Origin: Tenodera sinensis
Lineage: Eukaryota; Arthropoda; Insecta; Mantodea; Mantidae
Assembly: GCA_030765045.1 (NCBI GenBank)
Contig: CM060963.1
Location: 96,705,176-96,769,175, forward strand
Direction of reading: 5' to 3'
DNA: 64,000 nt
The stretch's first letter is position 1. The number at the start of each line of letters is the position of its first letter. The notes beneath the pieces are model-generated. The model saw only the letters and a program-made list of their open reading frames with translations. It was not told the DNA's origin and made no database searches. Shown here in pieces: positions 1 through 12,671 of this stretch. The position numbers and the translations under genes are program-made.

Positions 1-2496
1 AAATAAAATTATGACTAGGACATGTTTAAAATTCTACATAAACACATTTTTAACTGAAATATTAATTATCAATTCATATGAATCCATTGGGGTGATCAAG
101 TTTCTTAAAATCAGCTGCAAATTAAATGGTTGATTCTTGTTTTCACAAATCTGAAATTATTTTGCAGCCAGTACTCGACTCCGTCATTCCTTAAGTATGG
201 GTTAGATTTGTTAAACCAGGCATGGGCACGAGATGAGAGGTAGCGATTGAACTTGCCTTACCCACTCCACATTTTCTTGCCGAATGACGGAGGTTGTTTG
301 GATACAACACGTGCAGTGGTGGGTTAGTTCCACCTGCGCGGTAGTTATAATTTCTACGCTTTTATTAACTTTTTATGCTAAACATATTTTGCATACAATA
401 ATTATTACTGTAGTTAGACAAATTACATAATCTAGAAGTTTATAACCTTACTTTATCTTATGCGGGTAATATCCTTACGCTGCCTTATGATTAACAAATT
501 AAATTGTTTCTCTTTCACAATAAATAAAGCAGCAAAGTTCCATTGCCTTTTAGCTATAAAATGTTTTAAAACTATTTGATCAACATAATAAATTATTTGG
601 TTTTAAACTTAATATTGTATTCATACTTTGAAACACAAAATACAGTAGTTTATGTAAACTTAAGACAAACTTAGCTAACAGTAGTTTTTATTAACCAAAC
701 TAATAAGAAACTAAACCCCTAAACTGTGGAATCATATCGTTTCTTTTAGATGTTTACAAACACGAGTATTCAGAAAATACCTTTTGAAATAAAATTGTAA
801 ATAAATACCTGTAAGTTTGATTTATGCTTCTGATCGAAGTGGCGTGTGATATTGTAACGCTTTATATTTGCAAATTGAAATCCGCATATTAAACAGCAAA
901 CTTCCCCGTTTATGTAACTTACAAAAAGTTCTCTCTACTACTCTTCATGAAACAGCCATATTCGCCACTTAATGATGCATATCGGAAGCTGAACAGAAGT
1001 GAAGGGGAGAGATGGCCGGTGGAGTGAGGCAAAAACGTGTTTCAGCGTAGTGACTCCGTTAAGCCGATTTTGTCCATTCCTGTGTTAAATATTCAATAAC
1101 ACAAAAATTCAAATTCACAACACTATAATTCAGAGTACAATGAAATATGGGCCGAAACATGGAAATTAAATAAAGCTCTATGATCAACCGAAATGAATTT
1201 TCTAAGGCGTTCTGCGAGACATTCCAAAGTACGGGTGGCACACTCAAGCCATGTGTATTTATTTTCCCCGAGAGTGCAGGGAGGGGGTTAGGAGGCGAAA
1301 AGCAGAGTGTGCAGTCCTCGTGATAACTAGGGCGCCGAATCGCGTGCTGTCACATACGATACAGGTTAGCTGGACACAGAATTGAATGACGTAGCCGATA
1401 CCGCGCAGCCGTCTATATGTACGCGCATCAGCAGACGCCTGCTGCTGTGTACAAGCGAGAGTAGCAACAGTAAGACCCATGTGCACTAAACTTGTGACTT
1501 ATTGCACAATCTTTCGCCCTCTAGTGACAACGAATATCGAAGTCACTCGCACGAAACTAATAACAAATGGATGAATTATTTGCTGTTCTTATGTACCCAA
1601 AAATTCATTCTTTGTGTCATCTACAAGACATACTTTCATAAAGAAAGGAAGGAGAAAGGAAGTTTAAATGTTTATCCTTGCTTTTCTAATACGTTCAGTG
1701 CTTATTTTTAAGTGTAAGTGACCTCGAATGTTGTTTTGCAAGGCTAATGATCCCAGATTACTTGACCAAGAAGTCAAGTACCGAAATGTAAATGCGTGAA
1801 AGCAAAACGAGTGCTGTATACTCACAGACGTTCTTCATTTCGTAGCGTATTTGTGACCGTGCTAAAAAATCAGGTGTAAACTTTGTGATGTGTTTGTGGG
1901 AAGATTGTTTGATGAAGAGAAAGAACAACTAACATACTGAAGTGGATATATATATTATGACACCAATTACCAAATTATCTGCACTTATATCCCTAACAGG
2001 CATGTTGGTAAATATTAAACAGTTGCGACTAGTAACATAAGAATGCAAGTTAATTGCCTGGATGTTAATGAGTCATTTATGGGAATTATATGTATGTAAT
2101 CCTGGCGCCGTTGAGGGGCAATAGAGGGCAACTGCCTGTCTAAGTTATGAGAAATAATTGGGCTACTCCATATATTAATGTTCTACCAAAAGAAAAATGA
2201 CAACTGTTCTTCTAATACAAATATTTCACATTTAAGAAATAAGACTTGGACCAAATTATCGTTAGGAATTCACACGAAATTTCAGGAAATTGCTTCAGGC
2301 ATTCTTGTCTCCCAAAAGGAATTGAATTAACGCTCCCGTAATTACGGTTCCATACGTTTTGTTTACATTCACAACCGAATAAAATTTTATTATATATCGA
2401 TAACAGTAACGAAAAGCATAAAGAACATACGCCGTTAATGTTCCGTAGTCTTATTTTCATCACACGATTAAAATTAAAAAAGGAAAAATACATACA
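1..2496. other. Non-coding stretch, nothing recognised
   Basis: AT-rich sequence with only short, compositionally random reading frames on both strands. I see no family motif and no splice-bounded exon. A 9-bp inverted pair (near 181-189 and 282-290) brackets a slightly GC-richer segment that could be an old MITE, but I could not define its ends. Confidence 0.5.
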
Positions 2497-3148
2497 TGTG
2501 TCACTTCCATATGATTTCTCTATTTGTTCTACAACCAACTATTCTTGCAAAAACATATGCGTCTATATACTTCATATTAATATAAACATTTGTAGAGATG
2601 ATTTTGTTGCATATTTCCTTGCATGTACAAGGGAACAAGGGAGTTCAATAAACTTAAGCGATAGCCAAATCTTCTAAGAGGCGGTTTCTATGTAATAGCT
2701 TTGAAAGTCCGTTCTCTTTGTATGACCAGGAGTAAAAAACCATTTGAGGAAAGTGTAATTATTGGAAAATCCAAACCAATAATAGGGAATAGGTATCTCA
2801 GAAGTTGTTAGCTCAAAAAATGACCTAAATTGTGTGCTTTAACGATATTATGTTGTGTAGTTGGATTGTGCCTATTTCTTACGGTTTATCATTTATGCGA
2901 AGTTCATCCAGAGTAAAGAGGACTTCAGAGGCGATTCTCTTAAAATTTAAGATATATATTTCATTTGTCATGAAAACATCTTACACGTATAGCATTAAAT
3001 CAAAATCCTTAGAGCCATTTTTGAGAAAATCAAAAATAACGAAACATTTTCCATGAAAAGGGTACTCATGAGGGGGGAATTTTCTTCAAAATCTTGCATT
3101 GCACCCTTGGAAGATGACTTAAATGCCAATTTTGGTTTTTAACCTTAT

Positions 3149-3150
<2 letters not shown>

Positions 3151-3234
<84 letters not shown>
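3151..3234 (+). repeat. (AC)42 microsatellite inside R copy 1
   Basis: Uninterrupted AC dinucleotide run of 84 bp, at the position where other R copies also carry a CA-rich run. Confidence 0.98.
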
Positions 3235-3236
<2 letters not shown>

Positions 3237-3338
3237 TTCTAAAAATTGGGTTCAGGTGCCTCAAAAGATATATTTCCTGTGAAATCTCGACATTGAAATT
3301 TTGGATGGAATACAATATTTCCCTACTTACTAATATGT

Positions 3339-3655
3339 GAACGCCTCCCTAGTGCAGTGGTAGGAGGACCTGGGTTTGATTCCCGGTATCCACGTGGGAA
3401 TTTTTCCTGCTGGGAGGTCCGGGAGGTCTCGGCCTCGTCAGGTCCCTGAGGGGCCAATTGAGGAGCTACTTGATAAAGAAGTAGTGACCCCAGGTCGTGA
3501 AGGTCCCATAGCCGGCCGGAGGACTTGGAGCACTGACCACGTCCCACGCTCCAGTTCCACCCCTCATGATGCCTGTAATGGGCAGAGGTGGGGGATGCAG
3601 TAGCCGGGCGGTAAGCCTTGGCCCGCGAAGGCCTGTTGTGCTGTTGTTTTCCCCC
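3339..3655 (+). mobile_element. tRNA-derived SINE (SINE-a) with 9-bp TSD
   Basis: The element begins with a tRNA-like head: an A-box-like segment around 3350-3366 and a B box (ggtttgattcc) at 3373-3383. A GC-rich body of about 250 bp follows. Flanks ctaatatgt at 3330-3338 and 3656-3664 are identical, so the insertion boundaries are clear; it landed in the end of an R repeat. A related copy lies on the minus strand near 56680-57000. Confidence 0.85.
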
Positions 3656-3689
3656 CTAATATGTAGTAGAGAAAGGAAATATATATGAG

Positions 3690-4595
3690 CCTACTTCTGT
3701 GATGACGAGTTCGAATTTCATTTAGCACGAGTTAAGCATATTTCTTATTTTCCTCTCTCTCCCGCCCAACCCCCTTTTTTTCTTTTTTTCTTTTCGGGAT
3801 TTAACCTTATCCTCAGAAGACTAATGTACTAGTTTTTAAATGTGCTCGGGTACAAGATTAATGAGTTGTCTACATGTGTATCCAAGTTTTTCTTCGGACC
3901 AACGATTTGTAGTTGAAATAACAATATTATGCTGATGATTTGTTGTCGTGTGTTTGATTTTATTTACTTCATTTTCTGTTCTTTTTCTAGTCATACATCC
4001 TCCACTTTGATCCAAATTGGTTACTTGAAACCCCCTTGTTTATACTAATTATTCTCAAACATATTTCTAAGAGATGCATTTGTATTAACTCTGGGAGGAC
4101 TGTGTGAATCACAGGATTTACAAACGGAAGCGTCAACGGAAGACGTGGAAATTTGGACACTCAATGACTCAATGACAACTTACTAAGGGGGACTTAGCAC
4201 CTCGACCAAGGTGCCTATGCCCCTGTCGTGACACCCTCCGGGAGGACGAATGAGACGAATGAATCGAAGGGCGGCCGGAACGTTGCCGGAACGACAGAGC
4301 AGGTGAGTGTCCCTTCATTTTACAAGCTTAATAAACTTGCAATGTCTGTTCGGATCAAATCTTATAACTGAATTTTAAAGCAGTTACCCTCAACCGATTG
4401 AGCTGAAATTTTGCATACACGATTAGTTTGGATGACAATACATTTTAGCTATGTGACGTCCTTATAAATCCAATATGGCGGACCGTATACAATGGCGGTC
4501 TAGTTATTTCTTATGCACTCCAATGATATGGGTATCAATGAAAGGGTTTGCTGAGAAGAATACGAATAAAATAAAAATATTTTTAGACTTTAGTT
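3690..4595. other. Non-coding stretch, nothing recognised
   Basis: Includes a short GC-rich patch near 4180-4310 with no recognisable coding motif; the rest is AT-rich. Confidence 0.4.
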
Positions 4596-4597
4596 TA

Positions 4598-4967
4598 AAA
4601 ATTAATAGTAAAAAATGTTTAAAACAAGCTTTTATTTAAATGCTCTAAAAAGAAGAAAATAAACTTTAAATTAAATCATCCATCAGTTCATTACATTATA
4701 CAATTTATATTATACAATAACTTGTCGCGAGAGTTACCTATTTTATGAAATACCTTATTTTTATCTTAGTTACTTATATCAAGATCAAATTACATATCGT
4801 ATTCTTGTTTATTTATGTAGGTAAATCTCGCGACAAGCTTTTATACCATATAAATTGTGTAATGAAATAAATTGATGGATGTGGTTTAATTTGAAGTTTA
4901 TTTTATTCTTTTTAGAACATTTAAACAAAAGTTTGTTTAAAAAAAAAAAAGTTTACTATTAATTTTT
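4598..4967. mobile_element. Fold-back (long inverted repeat) MITE-like element
   Basis: Two arms of about 135 bp (4598-4731 and 4827-4967) are inverted copies of one another with scattered mismatches and small indels. Both end on the inner side in 'ctcgcgacaag' and on the outer side in 'attaatagtaaa'. About 95 bp of unrelated sequence forms the loop. There is no coding capacity. I did not find an unambiguous TSD. Confidence 0.75.
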
Positions 4968-5149
4968 TCCGGTTAGAAGCACTCCGGAGGCTGGCTTAGC
5001 TTCCCTACCCCTCCCCCCGGGTTTGCACCATCCATGGGGGGCCCGTAAACCAGTGGCTGGTCTTCCAGTACCGGGGAGAGATTTCCAGAGCGCATTTGTT
5101 CCCCTGTCGTGCTCCTGCCACGACGCTCGCCGAAACTTCCAACCCTGCT
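4968..5149 (+). repeat. GC-rich segment, possible LINE 5'-UTR relative
   Basis: Near 5043-5067 it resembles the 'cccgtaaacca...ggt..ggtcctccag' block found in the 5' parts of LINE-C copies (for example 44601-44632). The match is short and I did not see the rest of the element. Confidence 0.25.
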
Positions 5150-5372
5150 AGAATCCTAAAGGGATGAAGGGTGAAATTAAATGATCAATGTAACGAATGG
5201 AGGGACAGGAAATTCGGTGGACATCCTTCCCAGCATTCGCCTGGCAACCCAGGGAAACCTCTGAAAAGAACAGGTGGTCAGGAAGGTCGACCACGGGGAT
5301 TGAACCCACGACCTCCCGAATGAGAACCACAGAAGTTACCGCCTGAGCCATCCTGAGCCACAGAAAAGCAGC
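5150..5372 (-). mobile_element. tRNA-derived SINE (SINE-b-like head)
   Basis: Read on the minus strand, an A-box-like 'tggctcaggcggtaac' (complement near 5334-5350) and a B box 'gggttcaatcc' (complement near 5296-5307) form a tRNA-like head. It closely resembles the head of the SINE at 7415-7969, but the body differs. Confidence 0.7.
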
Positions 5373-7142
5373 AGTGGCCAGGAAATAAACTCTAGATATT
5401 AAGTCGAAGTCCTTAATCATAGAAGCATTAAATTGCACATTTCAGTTCCATTCTGCGTTTATTTCGTCAGGTTTCCCATTTCTAACATAATCAGAGAAAA
5501 ATAGCAGCGAAGGAAAAATTAAGAAACTAGCAATAAGAAGATAAGGAAAGGTTACAGTACGTATTTCCCTTCTGCTGTTTCTTCCGTAGCAAGCGCTTTA
5601 CATACTCAAAACCAATGGGAATACCAGGCACTGACCTTCAGATAGCTGCATTGTTTCCTTCTTTTCTTTTGCTGTTATCTCAAGCTGTTTTGTCGTGAAA
5701 GTACTAGGTATGTTGGAAAATATGCAAGTCGACTGATAATTCAGCGTTTTTTTTTTAATACCACGACGCATGAAGTAGGCTAAAAATCTCAAGACATCGG
5801 GTTCTGATATCTGTGCAGCCACAGGTGGTTAGGACGTGACGTAAACATAACGTGGCGAATATCAGCTCGTGCCTTCCCTTGTGTCTTTCTTTGCAGTCTC
5901 AACATTTTACAGGTAATACATTCCTTGTTTTCCTCCTACAGATTAAGCTGTTTAATCACATTAACTTGTAATATCTTAACGATAGAAAGTCATACAAACT
6001 GGCGAATTGCAGAAAAGCAAATGTCAAATTTATTAATGTTATTTAGATTCCTAAAAGTGTTATGGGTATTGCTTGACAGCAGTAAACAATTGTGGTTGAC
6101 TTATGTTGCTCATAAGTTGTGTGTTTCTTACTAAAATTAGCAGATCGATCTAAAGGGCAACACACTAATTGAAACTTGTGCTTCATTTAACATGTTATTA
6201 CTATTATTATTAGTAACACGTGACTAATGAAATAATTATCTCTGTTGTCATCAAGTGAAATATGTGATCAACAGAATGACTATCAGTATAATGATCCACG
6301 GAACTATTGTTGTTGTTATTCTATTGCTGTTAAAATGATCAACAAAATGTCAGTTATGAGTGACACGTGATCACTGTCCCACGAGATCAACTAAGTAATT
6401 CTTAACATGTGATCGACACGTTTGTGTTAAGTGTGCACGTGATCAACTACATCATCAGGATTAGTAAGTGCAACATGTGACCATCATTCATAAAGCGTGG
6501 GATGTTTTAAGAATGGAGCTGCTTTTCTCCGTTATCTAACCTTGCTGTAGATGACGAGAAACATTTGACTGGAAGTGCGTATGAACTATAAATAGTTGCT
6601 GAATAGAAATAGTAATGTAAGTTTATCCCATGGAACTTCATGTACAGAGATTTGAATTGAAGGACGGAGTTTCATAAAGTAAATAAGAGATCAATTCACT
6701 AGCCAAGAAGAATATGAATTTTGCAAAGCAGTTATTTCCTCATAGAGATATAATTGTAATGATTTTTAAGAAATAGGCGAAGTAAAATGAAACAGAAAAA
6801 TGTCGTACTTGATAGAGTTGAATTTTTTCATTCAACAACGTTCTATATCACAGGTTTTCCTTAACAAAATACACAGTTTTAAACAGCGATATATATTGTC
6901 ACCTATACTTGTAATACTTGTAATCTGGCACATATTAGTAAAAGTTGATTGTGTACCATGTATTGTAGCTTGGCGTAATTTCATTTATTATTCAGATAGT
7001 ATTAAATACCAACTATTTCTCTAGCGAGCGGTTTATATCTGTTACAGGAGTAAAAATAAACCGGATTACAAAGCTGTATTATCTCGATGACAATGTTTCA
7101 GAATGTCCTGGAAATTTTAGTACACAACAGGGGTTTATATAA
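5373..7142. other. Non-coding stretch with an E-box-rich patch
   Basis: No gene found. A cluster of CACGTG/CATGTG and TGATCAAC motifs at 6215-6485 is described separately. Confidence 0.4.
6215..6485. promoter_or_regulatory. Cluster of E-box / TGATCAAC motifs
   Basis: Within 270 bp there are three CACGTG hexamers (6217, 6364, 6436) and two CATGTG hexamers (6406, 6474), plus several tgatcaac-like words (for example near 6265, 6336, 6376 and 6442). The spacing is irregular. It may be a decayed short tandem repeat or a binding-site cluster; no gene is close enough to decide. Confidence 0.3.
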
Positions 7143-7414
7143 AAAAATCTGATGTGTTGCACTCTCGTGAATTTCTCTATTCTTGAACTAATTATTATTA
7201 CAAACCCTTATTCCTCTATCTTCTTCGTGTTAGTCGAGATAAACATTTGCAGAAATTATTGCTAATTTTCCTGTAGGTGCATGGGAAACATGGGAATACA
7301 GTAGGCTTTAAGCGATAGTCAAATCTTTTAATCTTGGCCCTATATGAAGGTTTTAAAATTCCATTCTCTTTGCCAACAGTAATAAAGTGAATAACGACTT
7401 TCCCTTTGAGAAAA

Positions 7415-7969
7415 AAAAATGTAAAAAAGGGTAATGGGTAAAGCGTACAGACACAGAGAGGGACACCTCGCTCACCTCTATCTTCACAGATCTACTGTGA
7501 CTTCAACCCCCAGGAGGCAAGGATGAAATGAGGTAACCGAAGGTGCCACACAGGCTTGCAGCTGGACAGGCCACAGAGACGCGCGGAAGTCCCTAAAAGG
7601 TGGAGAGATCTCTTCATCCCGGTGACAGGTTCCGCCAAGCAGCCAGTACACCGCGGGTATGGTGTGGCAATGAGCGTCCCCGCCCTCAAAGGAGAACAAG
7701 GCCGGCAAGACGCCACCTAGCGTCGAGAAGAGCAGTTACCATGCGCAAACATCCGCGCCAACTGCCCGGCATATTCAACACTACACACCTGAAAGATGAT
7801 AAGGAAATGGTGGAAACGAAACCGAGGTATGAAATAATGCACCCCAGCATTCACCTAAGTGGCATGGGAAAACCACGGAAAAACCCATGTCAGTGTGCGG
7901 CCACGGGGATCAAACCCGCAACCCCCGAATGCGGACCACAGTCGTTACTGCCTGAGCCATCCCGCTCGG
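7415..7969 (-). mobile_element. Long tRNA-derived SINE (SINE-b), about 555 bp
   Basis: On the minus strand a tRNA-like head (A box complement near 7946-7962, B box complement near 7910-7920) leads a GC-rich 500-bp body. The 15-bp TSD ttccctttgagaaaa occurs at 7400-7414 and 7970-7984. A second copy is at about 59600-60160. Reading frames crossing it are by-products of its GC-rich body. Confidence 0.85.
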
Positions 7970-8350
7970 TTCCCTTTGAGAAAAGTTTGTATTGCAAAAC
8001 CTACACAAATAACAAGATGTATCTCCGAAATGGTTCACTCCACAAAGAAATGTATTTGGACATAACGTATGTTTTAACGAGATCTACATTTTTATGAAGT
8101 AAGATTTGGTCTATCTCTTACGGTTTACCAACTATGTAAAAGTCATCAAGAGTAAACAGTACTACATGGACTATAGCCAGAAAATTCGAAATATACCTTT
8201 CATTTCCAGAAAATATAGTAAACATATATCATTTTAATTAAAATCATTACAGATATTTTTGAGAAAATCAAAATTTCCAAAAAAACGTTCTATGTAAAGG
8301 GTGGTTTAGGGTGCAGGAAGTTTCTTCAAAATCGTCTCGCATCCTTGAAA

Positions 8351-8592
8351 TTGTTGTTGTTGTAGTGTTTAACGCCCGCTTTTACTACTACGGCACCGCA
8401 GGCGGTGACACTGATGATACATGAAGATGGAGCACCGGTGGAATGAGATGGCGGGGGAAACCGGAGTACCCGGAGAAAACCCGCCCTGACGCCGCTTCGT
8501 CCACCACGAATACCACATGCGGGTCCCTGGGATCGAACCCGGGCCGCCTAGGTGGTAGGCGAGCGCGCTAACCGCTCGGCCACGGCGCCGCA
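8351..8592 (-). mobile_element. tRNA-derived SINE (SINE-c) with 11-bp TSD
   Basis: Minus-strand tRNA-like head with 'ggccgagcggttagcgcg' and a B box (gggttcgatcc). A central segment 'tctccgggtactccggttt' follows; it resembles the conserved central domains known from several invertebrate SINE superfamilies, though I do not assign one. The 3' tail is a TTG-type short repeat (8352-8363 on the plus strand). TSD catccttgaaa at 8340-8350 and 8593-8603. Confidence 0.88.
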
Positions 8593-8842
8593 CATCCTTG
8601 AAAGATATTACACTTTAATATCAACTTTGGCTACTAAGCAACTTTTCGTTTTTGAGTTAATATGTTCACAGACACAGACACGCACACACGCACTCACGCG
8701 CGTTTTTGGATTCCGGTGCCTCAAAACAAATTTCCAGTGAAATCCCCACATCAAAATTTTGGAATGAATACAATACATCTCCTACTTACAATACGTAGTA
8801 GAAAAAGCTTCCCCTACTTACGTTACGTACTAGAGAAAGTAA

Positions 8843-9290
8843 TAGTTTCTGATAATTGCAAATATTACACCAAGAAGAGTGCTTTGCCAGTACTGCGCTT
8901 TGTAACTCGACTATACATAATAGACAGCCTGACCACAACCACAACATCGCACCTGTGTTAGCTTCCTGTCTCACTCACCTGATCCTCCAAGGTCTCGCGA
9001 ATAAATAGTTCGTGTTTCGTAGCTTATTTACCTTCAGTCTGCGTTCTCTTGTATGTGATATCAATTCAGTTGTTAGGCCTGTCTTTCAGCTCCGAAAGAG
9101 AAGAGGCCAGATCTAGGGATTTTTTTGTTCAGGCATTTTGCCTCTGGAATTCTAATTCAAGCCAAGATAATTGTGCATGTTGTTTATTTATTTTTATTCA
9201 TTCATTTGTGTATTTGTTATTTATTTGTGTATTTATGTAATATATTTTCAGTATGAAGAGAAAATATTTTGTTGTAGTAAACTGTTGTAT
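8843..9290. other. Non-coding, nothing recognised
   Basis: Short spacer between two R copies. It has a T-rich 'ttta' patch near 9180-9240 and no supported gene. Confidence 0.4.
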
Positions 9291-10148
9291 GAAAATCTGA
9301 TGTGTTACACTCACATGACTTTCTCTACTCTTATATTAACCATTCTTGCAAACTCTTATACCTATATGTTCTTCGTGTTAGTTGAGATAAACATTTGGAG
9401 AAATTATCTTATTGCTTACTTCCTCTGCTTTATTTCCTTGTAGGAGCAAGGGGAATATGAGAAAACATAGGCTTTGAGCGATAGTAAAATCTTTTAAAGC
9501 CCTGAGATTCCGTTCTCTTTGCACGATTAACATATACAAAAAAACTGAATGACGATGTTATAATATTTGACAGAACTATAAGGTCTCCAAAACTCACACC
9601 GATAACAAGGCATATCTCGGAAATAGTTCACTCTACAAAAAATATTATTTGGACATAAATTGTGTATTTTAGCAATATCTACATTTTTTCTATAGTAAAA
9701 TTTGGTCTATCTCTTACAGTTTACCTGTTATGCAAAAGTCGTCCAGAAAATTCAAGATACACATTTCATTTGTCATAAAAATATCTCAAACATATGACAT
9801 TGTAATCAAAATCGTTAGAGCCATTTTCAAGAAAATCAAAATTTTCGAAAAATTTTCCACGTAAAGCGTAGCTAAGGGAATAAACTTTCTTCAAAATCTT
9901 CGTGTCGCATCCTTGAAAGACATTAAACTTAAATACCAACTTTGGTTTTTAACCATCTACTCGTTTTTGAGTTATGTTGTCCACAGACTAACAGACAGAC
10001 ACACATACACACAGACACATACACACGGACCTTTTTCTAAAAATTCATTTTTTCAGGGAGCCTCAAAACATATATTTCCGGTGAAATCTCAACATCGAAT
10101 TTTTGTCTGAAATACAATACTTCCTCTACTTTACGTAGTAGAGTAAAA
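9291..10148 (+). repeat. R repeat copy 3
   Basis: Nearly complete copy from 'aaaatctgatgtgttacac' to 'acgtagtagagtaaa'. The central CA-rich run (near 9999-10026) is short and interrupted. Confidence 0.88.
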
Positions 10149-11029
10149 CAGTAATAATGGCGATGTTGAGGTTATGAGTTAAATTATTAACTCTTCTAGT
10201 CAAATATTTCTGTAAACTGCTATTTTTGTAACTTTTAATTGATTGTTCCCAGCTTGAGAAATCTGTATACAAAGATCATACAAGATTTTACGTGAAACTG
10301 ATAAAGGCATAATTTTAATGGGTAATACAAATATTTGATATATTCCTGGTGTATTTCATGAACATACATAACGCTTACAATTGTCAGTTGAAGTTATTAT
10401 TTCTAATGGTAACGTGAGTGTTAAGCTAATCGCATCCTTTTTGAAGAATAATTTTCCTGCTTTTATGCGAGGAACTGATCTCACACATCAAATACGTCAT
10501 TCTATAAAAAGCTAAGCTAAGGTGAAGTTATTGTGCGGAAATGCCAGCCTACGGAAATAATGCAAGATACTTCAGCGGGTATAAAAACTGCTGATGTGCA
10601 CATTTAGAAAGGACTTCCGTTATACGTACATTAGAGATAAAAAATTACCTTTGGAATACTATTAAATGGTGGTAAAGTTTCCTTACTTTCTGGTTAAGTA
10701 GTACCAGAAAAATTGCAGTATCAACACCGGTCTCATGGTGGCTTAGTTAGTAAAGCACCTACATTCTAATCGAGGGCCAGGTTTTCGATTCCTTAGAGGG
10801 CTTGTGAAATGTTACTTTCATATAGAAGCTTGTTCAATACACCCACTATAGTGTGGGAGTGTGTGCTTGCGCCTGTGCTCCAGGTATTTAATAGTCAGTT
10901 AATCTTTATCAGCACTACCACCAGGCAGGTGCCTGAATTTATGTTCCATTGTCATAAGAATACATATTTTATAATCATAACGAGCACACACAAGGCAGTG
11001 AGATGTGTGTCACAAAGCTAGGCGAAATA
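10149..11029. other. Non-coding with one tRNA-like patch
   Basis: At 10735-10805 a decayed tRNA-like segment ('tggcttagttagtaaagcac', then a B-box-like 'ggttttcgattcc') is probably an old SINE head. Nothing else recognised. Confidence 0.4.
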
Positions 11030-11842
11030 AAAAAATATGATGTGTTGCACTCACATGGCTTTCTTTACTCTTGTATAAACTATTCTTACAAACTCTTATT
11101 CCTATATCTTTATGTTAATAGAGATAACTTATTGCTCACTTTCTTGCAGTTTCAAGGGGAATGTGGGAATACAATAGGCTTTGAGCGATAGTCAAATCCT
11201 AACTTTGAATTTCCATTCTCTATGCACGGCTAAGAGATAAAAAATAAATAACGATCTTCCATTTGATAAAAGTTTAAGTACTGCAAAACTCACACAAATA
11301 ATAAGGAATATCTCCGAAATGGTTCACTCCACAAAAAGGTTATTTGGACATAAATTGTTTATTTTAACGAGGTCTACATTTTTGTACAGTAAGATTTGGT
11401 CTATATCTTAGGGTTTACTAGTAAAACAAAAGGCATCAAGAGTAAACAGGACTGCATAGGCTATAGCCAGAAAATTCAAAATATACATTTCATTTGTCAT
11501 AAAAATATCTTAAACATATGGCACTTAAATCAAAATCCGTAGTCATTTTGCAGAAAATCAAAACTTTCGAAACATTTCCATGTAAAGGATCATTTGGGAT
11601 GGAGGAATGTTCATCAAAATCTTCCTGCCGCATTCTAGATATTAAACTTAAACCTCAACTTTGGTTTTCAACCAACATTTCGTTTTGGAGTTATGTTGTT
11701 CACAGACGGACATACACACGGAACTTTTTTTCTTGGATTCAGGGGGCCTCAAAACATACATTTCCCGTGCAATCTCGCCATCGAATTCTTGGTTGGAATA
11801 CAATACTTCCTCTACTTACTATACGTAGTAGGGAAAGTAATA
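11030..11842 (+). repeat. R repeat copy 4
   Basis: From 'gatgtgttgcactcacatgg' to 'acgtagtagggaaagta'. The CA run is almost lost here ('cggacatacacacgg'). Confidence 0.88.
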
Positions 11843-12449
11843 TGGAACAAGAAACTCTATATACTTATATAAATTGCCATGCGTTAGTCTCACAAAAACT
11901 GGAAAATGGCTCGTCTGATCTGAATAATTTATTTTTTGTTTTGTCCGACTCAATCCTGGATAGGTTAGAAGTAAAGAACATCAGGAAAGACCCAAAGGAA
12001 CAGCCGAAAAATCGAAAATAGAAACTGGTAATTTCGGTTTACTTTCAATGTAAGACTTCATGGCGCCCTATTACATCTAAAATCGTAAGCTTTGCCCTGT
12101 AAGGACTGTTGCGCTAGAGGTTAGTTTACAAACAGTCGCGTAAGGCAGCCTGTCCTTGAGCATCTTTGATGCACGTATGGCCAGTGGTGTGGTGCAGCTC
12201 GGTCCCGAGCCTCCACTGATGTGCGTCGCCGCGCTCGGCCAGCGTCGCTGTACCAGGTGGCCCACTTCATCCGGCATTGGTGTAAGTAGATAACACTCCG
12301 TGCGTTAAAACAGTTGCAGAATTCCACGGCGCAAGAGACCGCAGTGGCGTGTTCTGCCTCTCAGCGAAGACGTGAGGTGAGGGACAGTTGAAAGTTGTTA
12401 TAGGTATTACTTATATTACTATATAATTTATATTTCATTACATTATTGG
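11843..12449. repeat. Unassigned, with a GC-rich repeated segment
   Basis: The segment near 12250-12360 resembles 27150-27290: both have '(a/g)ccaggt(g/a)gcccacttc', 'gtagataac', 'gttgcaga' and 'cagtggtg/cagtggcg'. The 12130-12200 part resembles 14300-14400. This looks like an old dispersed repeat. No gene supported. Confidence 0.45.
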
Positions 12450-12610
12450 TATTTTAATTAAAATCATTACAGCCATTTCTGAGAAAATCAAAATTTTATA
12501 AAAATTTCCACGTAAAGAGTACTTTGGGGTGGAAGGATTTTCTTAACAATCCTCATGTTGCAACCTCGGAAGATGCTGAACTTATTGACTTTTCGTTTTT
12601 AAATTATGGT

Positions 12611-12657
<47 letters not shown>

Positions 12658-12671
12658 CCTTTTTCTATAAA
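12450..12671 (+). repeat. R repeat fragment (3' half) with (CA)20
   Basis: Carries the 'tttaattaaaatcattacag' to 'ggacctttttctataaatc' part of R, with a CA run at 12614-12654. It joins directly to the start of another R copy. Confidence 0.8.

Larger units (their letters stand above)
2497..3685 (+). repeat. R repeat copy 1 (about 0.9 kb, split by a SINE)
   Basis: Diverged copy of a dispersed repeat that recurs at least eight times in the window. Shared landmarks in order are a start resembling 'gactttctctact', a block ending 'aaacatttg', a central block around 'cttacggtttacc', a CA run, 'cctcaaaac' and a terminus around 'gtagtagagaaagta'. I cannot assign a class: no long open frame, no clear terminal inverted repeats. 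A SINE at 3339-3655 interrupts the last 30 bases; the right part resumes at 3665. Confidence 0.8.
7143..8842 (+). repeat. R repeat copy 2, interrupted by two SINEs
   Basis: Contains the R landmarks from 'gatgtgttgcactc' at the start to 'tagagaaagtaa' at the end. The copy is split at 7415-7969 and again at 8351-8592 by SINE insertions with exact TSDs. The CA-rich run is degenerate (near 8672-8700). Confidence 0.85.

Noticed and set aside
6800..7024. Short open frames such as 6800-7024, 9171-9443, 13617-14063 and 33267-33494 as genes
   Set aside because: They are composed of residues expected from AT-rich DNA, lack motifs and splice context, and in part lie in R repeats.
7600..8097. 165-codon open frame as a protein gene
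   Set aside because: It covers the GC-rich body of a SINE and crosses its TSD into an R repeat.
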